Shown piece after piece: positions 35,471-44,463 of a stretch of 64,000 bases of DNA. The position numbers were made by a program, and so were the translations under genes. Numbering within the stretch: position 1 is the first letter of the stretch; each line of letters begins with the position of its first letter. This stretch comes from an uncultured bacterium (lineage in GTDB: Bacteria > Bacillota > Clostridia > Lachnospirales > Lachnospiraceae). The notes below the pieces were generated by a model, which did no database searches, was not told the origin of the DNA, and saw only the letters and a list, made by a program, of their open reading frames with translations. The stretch is taken from NCBI GenBank assembly GCA_905215775.1, contig CAJMRM010000003.1, forward strand, positions 27,455 to 91,454. The letters run 5' to 3'.

Positions 35471-35896
35471 ATGGCAAAGAAAGTAACAGGATATATCAAA
35501 TTACAGATCCCGGCAGGAAAGGCTACACCGGCTCCGCCAGTAGGTCCGGCACTCGGACAGCACGGCGTTAATATCGTACAGTTCACAAAGGAGTTCAACG
35601 CCAGAACTGCTGACCAGGGCGACATGGTCATCCCGGTTGTTATCACCGTTTATGCGGACAGAAGCTTCAGCTTCATTACAAAGACTCCGCCGGCTGCTGT
35701 ATTATTAAAGAAGGCCGCAAAGATCAAATCCGGTTCTGCAGCTCCCAACAAGACAAAGGTTGCTACCCTGTCCAGAGCTGAGGTTCAGAAGATCGCTGAA
35801 TTAAAGATGCCGGATCTTAACGCTGCAAGCGTTGAGGCTGCTACCAGCATGATCGCAGGTACTGCCCGTTCCATGGGTATCGTTGTAGAGGATTAA
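35471..35896 (+). CDS. rplK: 50S ribosomal protein L11
   Basis: A 141-residue protein that binds the GTPase-associated region of 23S rRNA. The conserved N-terminal segment KLQIPAGKATPAPPVGPALG and C-terminal rRNA-binding domain are complete. GGAGGTG precedes the ATG. The gene stands between nusG and rplA. Confidence 0.97.
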   Translation: MAKKVTGYIKLQIPAGKATPAPPVGPALGQHGVNIVQFTKEFNARTADQGDMVIPVVITVYADRSFSFITKTPPAAVLLKKAAKIKSGSAAPNKTKVATLSRAEVQKIAELKMPDLNAASVEAATSMIAGTARSMGIVVED

Positions 35897-35954
35897 TCCG
35901 AAGGCAGCAGGCTGTTTTCGCTGAGGGGCGAGATCCCCATACAGTGACAAATAC

Positions 35955-35983
35955 GTGGGAGGGAGAACTCCCGACAATACCAC
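35955..35983 (+). promoter_or_regulatory. Candidate L1-binding mRNA motif upstream of rplA
   Basis: This is the second copy of the motif at 35422-35448: GTGG and CCAC enclose a GGGAG-AA-CTCCC hairpin with GA and GACAATA internal loops. The hairpin is one G-C pair longer than in the first copy, so pairing is kept while the sequence differs. Confidence 0.5.
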
Positions 35984-35998
35984 AGGAGGTTATTTAGA

Positions 35999-36694
35999 AT
36001 GAAAAGAGGAAAAAGATACGTAGAAGCGGCAAAAGCTATCGACCGCGCTACTCTTTATGATACAGCAGACGCTATCGCACTTGTAAAAAAGGCTGCTGTT
36101 GCAAAATTCGATGAAACTATCGAGGCTCACTTAAGAACTGGCTGTGACGGCCGTCATGCTGACCAGCAGATCCGCGGCGCTGTTGTTCTGCCCCACGGAA
36201 CTGGTAAGACTGTACGTATCCTTGTGTTCGCAAAGGGACCCAAGGCTGACGAGGCATTAGCAGCAGGCGCTGACTTTGTTGGTGCTGAGGAGCTGATCCC
36301 GAAGATCCAGAACGAGGGCTGGTTAGATTTCGACGTTGTTGTCGCTACACCGGATATGATGGGCGTTGTTGGACGTCTTGGCCGTGTACTTGGACCCAAG
36401 GGCTTAATGCCGAACCCCAAGGCTGGAACTGTAACCATGGACGTTACAAAGGCCATCAACGAGATCAAGGCTGGTAAGATTGAGTACAGACTCGATAAGA
36501 CAAACATTATCCACGTGCCAGTAGGTAAGGCTTCTTTCACAGAAGAACAGTTAGCGGACAACTTCCAGACGCTTATGGATGCGATCATGAAGGCAAAACC
36601 GAGCACAGTAAAGGGCGCTTACTTAAAGAGCGTTACTCTTACTTCCACAATGGGCCCGGGCGTAAAGTTAAACGTTGCCAAGCTGGTGAACTAA
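35999..36694 (+). CDS. rplA: 50S ribosomal protein L1
   Basis: A 231-residue protein of the L1 stalk, and in many bacteria a translational repressor of its own operon. The family signature GRLGRVLGPKGLMPNPKAGT is present. CAGGAGGTTA precedes the ATG. The two hairpin motifs in the rplK and rplA leaders suggest self-regulation here. Confidence 0.97.
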   Translation: MKRGKRYVEAAKAIDRATLYDTADAIALVKKAAVAKFDETIEAHLRTGCDGRHADQQIRGAVVLPHGTGKTVRILVFAKGPKADEALAAGADFVGAEELIPKIQNEGWLDFDVVVATPDMMGVVGRLGRVLGPKGLMPNPKAGTVTMDVTKAINEIKAGKIEYRLDKTNIIHVPVGKASFTEEQLADNFQTLMDAIMKAKPSTVKGAYLKSVTLTSTMGPGVKLNVAKLVN

Positions 36695-36714
36695 TAACTG
36701 CCTGAAAAAAGTGA

Positions 36715-36742
36715 TTGACAATCCAGATATAATATGTTAGAG
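36715..36742 (+). promoter_or_regulatory. rplJL promoter
   Basis: A consensus TTGACA (36715-36720) is followed after 16 bases by TTAGAG (36737-36742), preceded by TATG. The -10 box is weak and the exact hexamer is uncertain. Confidence 0.55.
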
Positions 36743-36744
36743 TA

Positions 36745-36873
36745 TTCGAGTATTGAATGCCGAAGACAGCAGGTGCCGTAAGGCGTAAGATGAAAACACC
36801 TGCCGAGGAATGTACAAAACTCACATGCAGAATTTTGTAAACCTCTCTGTCCCAGCGGCAGGGAGGTTTCCTT
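36745..36873 (+). ncRNA. L10 leader with attenuator hairpin
   Basis: The leader upstream of rplJ has the L10-leader pattern: GAAGACAGCAGGTG (36762-36775) paired through CAGGTG with CACCTG (36797-36802) and followed by CCGAGGAATG. L10 bound to L7/L12 is known to recognise this structure. Downstream, AAACCTCTCTG (36839-36849) pairs with CAGGGAGGTTT (36859-36869) to form a terminator-like hairpin, so regulation is probably by attenuation. The 289-base gap between rplA and rplJ is thereby explained. Confidence 0.8.
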
Positions 36874-36983
36874 GTATATACAGGAATCTGATGCTGTGAC
36901 GGCTTTACAATGCTGGCAGCCGCATCCGGGCGGGACCCGCCGGGAGAGCAGCTGCGAAAAATAAAACAGGAGGTAAACCATTC

Positions 36984-37484
36984 ATGGCAAAAGTTGAATT
37001 AAAGCAGCCGGTTGTAGCTGAGATCGCTGAGCTTTTTGACGGAGCAGCTTCCGCAGTAGTTGTTGACTATCGTGGATTAACTGTTGAGCAGGATACCGCT
37101 CTTCGTAAACAGTTAAGAGAAGCAGGCGTTACTTATAAGGTATATAAGAACACCATGATCCGCTTCGCAGCAAAAGGAACCGCTTTTGAAGCTCTTGAGC
37201 CGAATCTTGAAGGACCGACAGCCCTGGCTGTATCCAAGACAGACGCAACAGCTCCGGCCAGAATCTTAGCAAACTTCGCTAAGACTGCTGACAAGCTTGA
37301 ATTAAAAGGCGGCGTCGTAGAGGGAACCTACTACGATGCAAAGGCGATCAATGTAATCGCTTCTATCCCGTCCAGAGAGGTTCTTCTTGGAAGACTTCTT
37401 GGAAGCATGCAGTCTCCGATCGCAAACTTCGCACGCGTTATCAACCAGATCGCAGAGAAGAACGGCGGTTCTGCAGAGGCATAG
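36984..37484 (+). CDS. rplJ: 50S ribosomal protein L10
   Basis: A 166-residue stalk-base protein that anchors L7/L12 dimers to the ribosome. The N-terminal rRNA-binding part (VVDYRGLTVEQDTALRKQLR, then YKVYKNTMIRFA) and the C-terminal L7/L12-binding helix are present. AGGAGGTAAA precedes the ATG. It is regulated by the L10 leader upstream. Confidence 0.97.
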   Translation: MAKVELKQPVVAEIAELFDGAASAVVVDYRGLTVEQDTALRKQLREAGVTYKVYKNTMIRFAAKGTAFEALEPNLEGPTALAVSKTDATAPARILANFAKTADKLELKGGVVEGTYYDAKAINVIASIPSREVLLGRLLGSMQSPIANFARVINQIAEKNGGSAEA

Positions 37485-37545
37485 AGCACTTAGCGAGCGT
37501 GAGTTGAAAACGAAACGCGAGGTTAGTGCGAAAGCCGTTCCCGAC

Positions 37546-37569
37546 GCAGCATAAAGCTGCAGATTTTTT
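37546..37569 (+). terminator. Weak terminator-like hairpin between rplJ and rplL
   Basis: GCAGC (37546-37550) and GCTGC (37556-37560) form a short stem followed by AGATTTTTT. Just before it (about 37486-37530), GCACT and ACG half-sites form a longer imperfect inverted repeat. The element may adjust the ratio of L10 to L7/L12. Confidence 0.4.
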
Positions 37570-37613
37570 GGAAACAAAACGTGAAAATAAATAATTAATG
37601 GAGGTAAATCATA

Positions 37614-37988
37614 ATGGCAAAGTTAACAACAGCTGAATTTATCGAAGCTATCAAGGAATTATCCGTATTAGAGTTAAACGAGTTAGTAAAAGCATGTGAG
37701 GAAGAGTTCGGTGTATCCGCAGCAGCAGGCGTTGTTGTAGCAGCAGCAGGCGCTGGCGCAGCAGCTGAGGAAGAGAAGACTGAGTTCGACGTTGAGCTTA
37801 CAGAGGTAGGCCCGAACAAGGTTAAAGTTATCAAGGTTGTTCGTGAAGTAACTGGTCTGGGCTTAAAGGAAGCTAAGGACGTTGTAGACGGCGCTCCGAA
37901 GGTTCTGAAGCAGGGCGCTTCCAAGGAAGAGGCTGAGGAGATCAAGACAAAACTTGAGGCTGAGGGTGCAAAGATCACTCTTAAGTAA
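37614..37988 (+). CDS. rplL: 50S ribosomal protein L7/L12
   Basis: A 124-residue stalk protein that recruits translation factors. The N-terminal dimerisation domain, the Ala-rich hinge (about residues 36-55) and the C-terminal domain with KTEFDVEL and GLGLKEAKDVVDGAPK are all present. ATGGAGGTAAA precedes the start. A terminator follows 20 bases after the stop. Confidence 0.97.
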   Translation: MAKLTTAEFIEAIKELSVLELNELVKACEEEFGVSAAAGVVVAAAGAGAAAEEEKTEFDVELTEVGPNKVKVIKVVREVTGLGLKEAKDVVDGAPKVLKQGASKEEAEEIKTKLEAEGAKITLK

Positions 37989-38007
37989 TTTAAGATTTGA
38001 TGATAAA

Positions 38008-38042
38008 AGAAGCCGCAGGTGGGTGACCATCTGCGGCTTTTA
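38008..38042 (+). terminator. Terminator after rplL
   Basis: AAGCCGCAG (38010-38018) pairs with CTGCGGCTT (38031-38039), followed by TTTAT. Confidence 0.85.
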
Positions 38043-38257
38043 TCGTAGAGAGGCGGCCGGTTCCTTTTGCATCCCCGGAAACTGCGCCGCAAAACTGGAA
38101 GAAACCATAAAACCATATGGAAAGACGGATGCATCTGTGATAAAATGGAACTGGATTCCCACGGATTTTCTGCATGCGGCTGTACAGGGACAGAAAGCCG
38201 CAGAAAAGACAGAGGGCAACAACGGCCGGGGGCCGGAAAATAAAGGAGATAGACCAC

Positions 38258-38884
38258 ATGCTGGATGAGTTGATAAAGAGATATCCCATACTGGAAAGCG
38301 TCCGGGAGGACATCGCGGCCGTTTACGGGATCCTGGAGCAGTGCTATGCAGACGGCGGGAAGCTTCTGATCGCAGGAAACGGCGGGAGCGCGGCTGACGC
38401 GGAGCATATTGTGGGAGAGCTGATGAAAGGATTCGTAATGCGCCGTCCGGTGACGGAGGAGATGAAGGCTGCGCTGGAGAAGGCCGATCCTGTGCGCGGG
38501 AAGGAGCTTTCTGAAAAGCTCCAGGGCGGACTTCCGGCCATTGCGCTGATGGACCACGCCGCCCTTTCCACGGCTTTTGCCAATGATGTGGATGGGATGC
38601 TCGCCTATGCCCAGCAGGTAAACGGCTACGGAAAGCCCGGAGATGTATTTTTAGGGATCAGTACCTCCGGGAATGCGGAAAATGTGATGTATGCGGCGGT
38701 GACGGCAAAGGCCAAGGGAATGAAGGTCGTGGGACTCACAGGAAAGCACGGCGGGAAGCTGGCTGGGATCGCAGACGCAGCCGTCATTGTCCCAGAAATG
38801 GAAACGTATAAGATCCAGGAGCTGCATCTTCCGGTGTACCATACGCTGTGCCTGATGCTGGAACACCGGTTTTATGAGCAGTAG
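38258..38884 (+). CDS. SIS-domain phosphosugar isomerase, GmhA-like
   Basis: A 208-residue SIS-domain protein resembling D-sedoheptulose-7-phosphate isomerase: LLIAGNGGSAADAEHIVGEL, the substrate loop ISTSGNAENVMYA and a C-terminal HLPVYHTLCLMLE. GmhA makes the first intermediate of ADP- or GDP-heptose synthesis. No other heptose gene is in the window, so a different phosphosugar is possible. ATG 38258 has AAAGGAGAT upstream. An ATG at 38174 is rejected because it would add 28 residues without family similarity. It begins the surface-polymer gene cluster. Confidence 0.8.
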   Translation: MLDELIKRYPILESVREDIAAVYGILEQCYADGGKLLIAGNGGSAADAEHIVGELMKGFVMRRPVTEEMKAALEKADPVRGKELSEKLQGGLPAIALMDHAALSTAFANDVDGMLAYAQQVNGYGKPGDVFLGISTSGNAENVMYAAVTAKAKGMKVVGLTGKHGGKLAGIADAAVIVPEMETYKIQELHLPVYHTLCLMLEHRFYEQ

Positions 38885-38899
38885 CGGACCGGGGGCGGT

Positions 38900-41167
38900 A
38901 TGAAGAGACGGGAATGGATTTTATTGATCATCCTGGCCATAACGGTAATGGCCTCGGTACTGGTCGGAGTTGGACAGGTATATATAACGGGAATGGAAGG
39001 CGTCCGCTTAAAGGCAGACCAGACACTCTGGCTGTTCTTTGAAACGGCAGCCCTGTTTGGCATATCATTTTTTATCATGCGGCTGGCACAGACCAGGTGT
39101 CTGCGCTTTCTTTTGCTGTCTCTGATGACCGCGGGATTTTTATGGATCCACCAGGTATTCCTTCCTGTGCTGGTGACGGGGGCGTATCTGGCGGCGGTGA
39201 TCCGGTGCGGCAGCGCCCTGAGGCGCCTTCTGGACCGGCGCAGACGTCTTCCGGAATACCATGGGATCACATGCATGGCAGACCTGACCCTGGGCTGCGG
39301 CCTTCTGATCACCGTGTTCTGCCTCATGTCCCTGGCGGGGGCCGGAAGCATCGGGAACACCAGGCTGGCTGTCCTGGCCCTGCTGGCGCTGTCGTTCCTC
39401 CCGGCTGTTTCCGGAGCGGAGGCCAGGGCCAGAGCCAGGGCCGGCTTCGGCGGCTTCTGGAAGGAGCGGAAGCCCCTGACCGTGGGAGTTTCCCTGTGCC
39501 TGGCATTTTTCTTTGCCATGGTGCTCCTGCAGGCGGGACGCATGAACATCTGCGCCGATTATGACTCCCTCCACTACGGCCTGCGGTCGGAGTATATTTT
39601 AAACGACGGAGACGGGATTTATGAGGATCTGGGAAGCGTCAACGTGGTCTACACGTATTCCAAGGGATTGGAGATCCTGCTGCTGCCGGTTTCCGGCCTT
39701 CCTTCGTACAGCTTTTTCCTGAGCGCACAGCTCTGGATGACCGTGGGACTCCTTTTAACGGCCGGAAAGATCGCAGGGCTTTTTGTGAACCGCCGCCATG
39801 GACTTTTGTGTGCGGCGCTGCTGGCGTCGGTGCCCGGGATCATGAACATGTCCGTTACGGCCAAAACTGATTCGGCCACGGCTCTGTTCCAGTTGATCAT
39901 GATCTATTTCCTGCTCCTTTATGTGAAGCGTCAGAAAACGTGCTGGCTGGTCCTGGCAGGAAATGCCTTTTTTATGACCATGGTATTAAAGCCCACGGCC
40001 CTGGTGTTCTCCACCATTGTGGGCGGAACGGCCTTCCTCTGCATGGTTTGTATGAAGCGGCTGCGGATCCAGTGGAAGGAACCGTTTTTCCTGGGATGGA
40101 TCCCTATGCTTTCCATGTGGGGACTGGTGTGGCTGCGGACCTGGCTCCTCACCGGCCTTCCCGTAACGTCGGTCTTTTACTCCATCTGGAATAAGCTGGG
40201 CTTTGTGGTACGCTATCCGTTCCGGTTTGACGATCTGCCGTCCAATGGCGGCTCCCTGTTTTCCATAAGCGGAGTAAAGCACTTTTTAAAGCGCCTTTAC
40301 GGCGTTCTGCTGGCTCCGGTGGGGGAGGATATGGCCCATGTCTGGATCGCCTGGGGCACGCCGATCCTTCTGATCTTCCTGGTGCTGTTCCTGATCGGCT
40401 TCCTGGCCAGGAAGCGCCGGTTCCGGAAGACAGAGGAGAAAGCGTTTTACTGTCTGGTCTGGATGTTCCTGGCTGACGGAGCGGCAAGTCTGGCGGCCCT
40501 GTACCTTTTATGGCAGGTGGACGGCAATTATTTTATTCTTTTGTATGCTCTTTTCGGGATCCTGGCGGCGATCGTTATTGGGAAGCTGGAGAGCCGCTTC
40601 CTGGCCCAGTCGGTGGTAAAGCTTCTGATCCCGGCGGTGCTCTTTAATGTGACGGTGACCGGAGTGTCCAACTGGAAGGGAGCCCTGGGCCTGTCTCCGG
40701 TGAAGCTGGTCCACAAGGGATATTTCGACCACTGGCAGCAGGAGAAGGAGAGCATGGCCTTAAAGGGCAATGAAAAGATCTGGGAGATCCTGGCAGAGGA
40801 TCCGGAAACCAGGGTGCTGGTATTCGGACAGCAGCCGGAAATGCTGATGTTTCCGTGCAATACCCAGAGCTATACGGATGTGGAGGGAAGCGGCGGAAAC
40901 TTCTATATTTCTGCCAGCCCCGAGGCGATGGTAAGCTTCATGGACCATGCGGAAACCGATTATGTGTATTTGGGAAGCGGGTTCCTGAAGCCCGGGACCG
41001 AGGGCTGGAGGAACGTCACGGCCATGATCCGGGACGGCTATGTGACCGATGTGTTTTATGAGAACGGCAACGGGCTGGGACGCTTTTCGGCGGAGCCAGC
41101 CGTGGAAAAGGCAGAAGAAGAACTGGCGGATTTTGTGATAAAATACTGGCCGGGAGAACAGCAGTAA
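38900..41167 (+). CDS. Polytopic membrane glycosyltransferase-like protein (GT-C, ArnT/PMT-like)
   Basis: A 755-residue protein with many hydrophobic segments over the first 590 residues and an extracytoplasmic C-terminal domain of about 165 residues. The first external loop holds an acidic motif (DYDSLHYGLRSEY) with the D-x-D spacing of GT-C enzymes that use lipid-linked sugars. It probably transfers a sugar on the outer face of the membrane; substrate and acceptor are unknown. It starts 16 bases after the GmhA-like gene. The next gene follows after 10 bases. Confidence 0.65.
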   Translation: MKRREWILLIILAITVMASVLVGVGQVYITGMEGVRLKADQTLWLFFETAALFGISFFIMRLAQTRCLRFLLLSLMTAGFLWIHQVFLPVLVTGAYLAAVIRCGSALRRLLDRRRRLPEYHGITCMADLTLGCGLLITVFCLMSLAGAGSIGNTRLAVLALLALSFLPAVSGAEARARARAGFGGFWKERKPLTVGVSLCLAFFFAMVLLQAGRMNICADYDSLHYGLRSEYILNDGDGIYEDLGSVNVVYTYSKGLEILLLPVSGLPSYSFFLSAQLWMTVGLLLTAGKIAGLFVNRRHGLLCAALLASVPGIMNMSVTAKTDSATALFQLIMIYFLLLYVKRQKTCWLVLAGNAFFMTMVLKPTALVFSTIVGGTAFLCMVCMKRLRIQWKEPFFLGWIPMLSMWGLVWLRTWLLTGLPVTSVFYSIWNKLGFVVRYPFRFDDLPSNGGSLFSISGVKHFLKRLYGVLLAPVGEDMAHVWIAWGTPILLIFLVLFLIGFLARKRRFRKTEEKAFYCLVWMFLADGAASLAALYLLWQVDGNYFILLYALFGILAAIVIGKLESRFLAQSVVKLLIPAVLFNVTVTGVSNWKGALGLSPVKLVHKGYFDHWQQEKESMALKGNEKIWEILAEDPETRVLVFGQQPEMLMFPCNTQSYTDVEGSGGNFYISASPEAMVSFMDHAETDYVYLGSGFLKPGTEGWRNVTAMIRDGYVTDVFYENGNGLGRFSAEPAVEKAEEELADFVIKYWPGEQQ

Positions 41168-41177
41168 GGGGAATGAC

Positions 41178-43124
41178 ATGGAAGTACTTCATAGGATCGC
41201 GGAAGAATTTGAAAAGAGAAAGGAAGACCTGCTGGTCTTTGTCCTGCTCCTGGGCTTTGGTTTCTTTATCAACAGGGGCGTGGAGCTGAAGGGGCTTTAC
41301 ATGGATGACCTGTATCTGTGGTCCTGCTACGGGGAACAATCCTTCCGGGAGTTTGTATTTCCCATGGGAGGGACCCGGTTCCGGTTTGTCTTTTACCTGG
41401 CTGCATGGCTGGAGCTATTTTTCCTTGGGAATCATGTGACGTGGATGGTGCCCTTCAACATTGTCTTAAACAGCGTCATTGCCTGGTCCCTGTACCGGAT
41501 CTTTTTAAAGGTCAGCAGGGGACGGAAGCTCGTAAGCCTGGCCCTGTCGGCGGCCTATCTGCTCTCCAGAATGAGCTATTACCAGATCGGCCAGTTTTAC
41601 GGCCTGATGGAGAGCCTGGGCCTATGGGCAGCCGTGGGACTCCTGTACTGCGTGTATATGTATGTCAACGAAGGAAGGGCCGGCGCTTATTTCTGGGCCA
41701 ACGCCCTGTATTTTCTGGCCAGTTTTATCCATGAACGGTATATGGTTCTCCTGCCGGTGCTGCTTCTGGGCCTTTTGTTTGGAATGAGGCCGGAAGGAGC
41801 GGGAGGCCGGGGCCGGAAGGCCAAGGCCGGGGCGCAGGAGCCGGAGGAATGGAGAGAGGCGGCCGGGAGGAGCCGGTCCAGGGGCAGCCGGTCCGCGGGC
41901 CCCAGATCCGGACGGAATCCCGGCGCAGTGTCCTGCGGATGCTCCCGGTGGCTTTTACTGGCTGTAACGGCGGCCACGGCAGTCCTGATCCAGGGGATCC
42001 GGCTGTTTACCATCGGTACCCTGTCCCCGGCGGGGACGGGAGGCACAGACGTGGCCGATACCTTTGAGATCTCCGACGCCATTGCCCATGCCTGGGAGCA
42101 GGTGGCCTTTGTGTTCGGAAGAAACTCCGGGCCGGACTACCTCTGCATTGAGCCCTTTGCCGACGCGCCGCCGGAGATCCGATTTCTGATCCTGGCCTCC
42201 AATGTGGTCCTGGCTCTGGCGGTCCTCATATTCCTCGCCGGTATGCTCCGGGACCGGGGGAGGATCCTGGTCCATGGAAAGAACCTGGCGCTTTTTCTGG
42301 CCTTTATCGCCCTGTGCATCGGCTCCTCCAGCGTGACGATCCGGGTGGAAATGCGCTGGGTATATGTGGTCTATGCGGCGGCTCTGCTGGTTCTGGCCTA
42401 TATGACCTCTGTGATGGGGCCGGCCGGGATCCTGGCAGTCCTTTATGTGGCCCTGGTATTTCCCACAGAGACGTATTATCGGGAAAAATGGCCCAACCTG
42501 TATCTCTGGCCGGATCAGATGAAGTACAATTCCCTGGCAGAGGAGACCGTTGAAAAATACGGAGACGATATTTTTGATAAGCAGGTCTACATCATCCGGG
42601 ATACCTATGAGATCAGTGAGTTCACGGCGGATACCTTTTTAAAGGTGTACGACAGGGACGGAAAGGGAAAAAATACAGAGCTCCGGTTCATAGACAGTGA
42701 TTTTGATCTTCCGGAGATCACCGATGATATGGTCATCCTGAGCGAGGACCCGGCGGCCAACGCCTTCCAGGACGTGACCAGCTTTATAAAGGACCGGCGG
42801 CTCAACCTGGCATACGGAAGCTACGACGATGGCTGGATCGACGAGGAGGCCCGGATCGTATTTGAAAATGGAGATCATGACGGCCTGGTGCTCCGCTGCT
42901 ATTATCCCGGGAAGATCACCGGAGACCAGGTGTGCCGGATCCGGCTCAACGGAAAGCAGATGCCGGATCTGGTGTTCACGGATAATAATATGGAATATGA
43001 GATCCCGGCAGCGCCCTATCAGACCATTTCTCTGGAGTTTTCCTGTAATTTCCATGTACAGGATGCCAAAGAGAAAAGAGGAGAGCACCGCCTCTCCATG
43101 ATCGTTTCCGTGGAGGAGAAGTAA
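41178..43124 (+). CDS. Large polytopic membrane protein, possible GT-C glycosyltransferase
   Basis: A 648-residue protein with multiple membrane segments, an acidic M-D-D-L-Y motif in the first external loop (about residue 40), and a soluble C-terminal domain after about residue 430. The arrangement suggests a GT-C-like transferase or polymer-modifying protein. A cytoplasmic loop (about residues 200-255) is an Arg/Gly/Glu/Ser-rich low-complexity insertion. It is co-oriented and closely spaced with the preceding GT-C-like gene. No specific family is recognised. Confidence 0.6.
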   Translation: MEVLHRIAEEFEKRKEDLLVFVLLLGFGFFINRGVELKGLYMDDLYLWSCYGEQSFREFVFPMGGTRFRFVFYLAAWLELFFLGNHVTWMVPFNIVLNSVIAWSLYRIFLKVSRGRKLVSLALSAAYLLSRMSYYQIGQFYGLMESLGLWAAVGLLYCVYMYVNEGRAGAYFWANALYFLASFIHERYMVLLPVLLLGLLFGMRPEGAGGRGRKAKAGAQEPEEWREAAGRSRSRGSRSAGPRSGRNPGAVSCGCSRWLLLAVTAATAVLIQGIRLFTIGTLSPAGTGGTDVADTFEISDAIAHAWEQVAFVFGRNSGPDYLCIEPFADAPPEIRFLILASNVVLALAVLIFLAGMLRDRGRILVHGKNLALFLAFIALCIGSSSVTIRVEMRWVYVVYAAALLVLAYMTSVMGPAGILAVLYVALVFPTETYYREKWPNLYLWPDQMKYNSLAEETVEKYGDDIFDKQVYIIRDTYEISEFTADTFLKVYDRDGKGKNTELRFIDSDFDLPEITDDMVILSEDPAANAFQDVTSFIKDRRLNLAYGSYDDGWIDEEARIVFENGDHDGLVLRCYYPGKITGDQVCRIRLNGKQMPDLVFTDNNMEYEIPAAPYQTISLEFSCNFHVQDAKEKRGEHRLSMIVSVEEK

Positions 43125-43221
43125 GAGATACAAAAAGACAGAAATCGTGACAGAACGGTTCCCGGGTCCGGAAGATCCAAAGGACTCCGGGGATTAAGTG
43201 AAATGACAAGGAGAAAATTAG

Positions 43222-44427
43222 ATGGAAGGACAACAAAGTATGGTCCTGTGGATCATGTTTGCAGCCGGAATGGGATTTGCCGTGCTGCTGATCATGGCGT
43301 GGATCTTTATAAAAAGGACGGCCTATCTGTCTCCGGTGAAGCGGGAGCTGAAAAAGGAGAAGCAGTGGCTGCGCCGGGGCGAGTATAATGCGGCCATGGT
43401 CAAGGGGCGTCAGAATCTGGAGCTGCTGCTGAAGGTAGTGGCGGCCAACAATGGGATCCGGCTGGATAATACGGCGGCGGCCCAGGCCAACGCCAGAAGC
43501 GGCCAGGAACGGAACCAAGGGCGCAGGGGCCGTCCGGGAAGGAACCGGGTTATGACGCATCAGCAGTTTGGCTGGTGGATGGAGGAGAACGGATATCTGG
43601 ACCGGGTGGCCAAGTGGGAAATGAACGAGGTGCGCCTGATCGGAAATAAGGCGGTCCATGAAAACTTTATTTCCAAGGAAGACGCCTGGAACCAGTATAA
43701 TTATCTGGAGGATATTTTAAAGCTGGTATCGGAAAAGCACCCGGTCTGCAAGAAGCGTAAGAGCGGGAGCCGGAGCCGGGGGCCGGAACGGGGGCCCAGG
43801 GTACCAGAGACGGAGAACCGGAAAGGAAGCCAGAAAAAGAACGGGAAAGAGACCGGAAGCAGGAACGGGAAAAAGAACGGGGCCGCAGAAAAACCGGAAA
43901 ATGAAAAAAAACCGGGAAACGGGAAAAAACCGGGAACTGGGAAAGGGACCGGGCAGCCGGAGAAAAAGCAGACAGAAAAAAAACAGTCAGGGAAACGGGA
44001 AGCGCAGGCTGAGACGCCCGCAAAGGGAAAAAGCGGCCGGGGAAGCGGAGCCCAGGGAAAGGGAACGGATGGCGCCGGAACTGAAAAAAAGGATGGACGG
44101 ACAGAAAAGAGCCGTCAGGTGAAAACGCCGGACAATAAGGACCAGAAGACCGGGGAGCCCCGGAACTCCCATGAGAGCCAGCCCTCCCAGGAATCCGGGA
44201 AAACAGAAAAGAAACCGTCCAGACGGAGGAGAAAGAAGCCGCAGTCCGCGGAGCCGCCCAAGCTCCCGGAAGCATCGGAGAAGAAAACGGATCCGGTACC
44301 GGAAAAACAGCCGGAAACCGCATCCGGGGACGGACAGAAGCAGCCGTCAAAAAAGTCTGGAAATCATCGCCGCCGCAGCGGCGGCAAAGGGGTAGAAAAA
44401 CCGGAGAAAATCTGCTATACTGGCTAA
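43222..44427 (+). CDS. Membrane-anchored protein with DUF4145/HEPN-like domain and polycationic tail
   Basis: A 401-residue protein. One membrane helix lies at about residues 8-30, with the following IKRTAY suggesting a cytoplasmic C-terminus. Residues about 40-175 are helical; the segment NEVRLIGNKAVHE resembles the conserved part of DUF4145/HEPN-like domains. From about residue 178 to the end the protein is a Lys/Arg/Gly/Glu/Pro-rich, presumably disordered tail of more than 200 residues. The function is unknown. Its place inside the polysaccharide cluster suggests a scaffold or regulatory role at the membrane. Confidence 0.6.
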   Translation: MEGQQSMVLWIMFAAGMGFAVLLIMAWIFIKRTAYLSPVKRELKKEKQWLRRGEYNAAMVKGRQNLELLLKVVAANNGIRLDNTAAAQANARSGQERNQGRRGRPGRNRVMTHQQFGWWMEENGYLDRVAKWEMNEVRLIGNKAVHENFISKEDAWNQYNYLEDILKLVSEKHPVCKKRKSGSRSRGPERGPRVPETENRKGSQKKNGKETGSRNGKKNGAAEKPENEKKPGNGKKPGTGKGTGQPEKKQTEKKQSGKREAQAETPAKGKSGRGSGAQGKGTDGAGTEKKDGRTEKSRQVKTPDNKDQKTGEPRNSHESQPSQESGKTEKKPSRRRRKKPQSAEPPKLPEASEKKTDPVPEKQPETASGDGQKQPSKKSGNHRRRSGGKGVEKPEKICYTG

Positions 44428-44463
44428 AAATGGCGGGGAGGACCGCTTCCCCCGGAGGACCAA

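Noticed and set aside
43780..44400. Possible tandem repeats in the Lys/Gly-rich tail
   Set aside because: Blocks are similar in composition but not regular in period, so a true tandem array is not supported; composition bias is enough.
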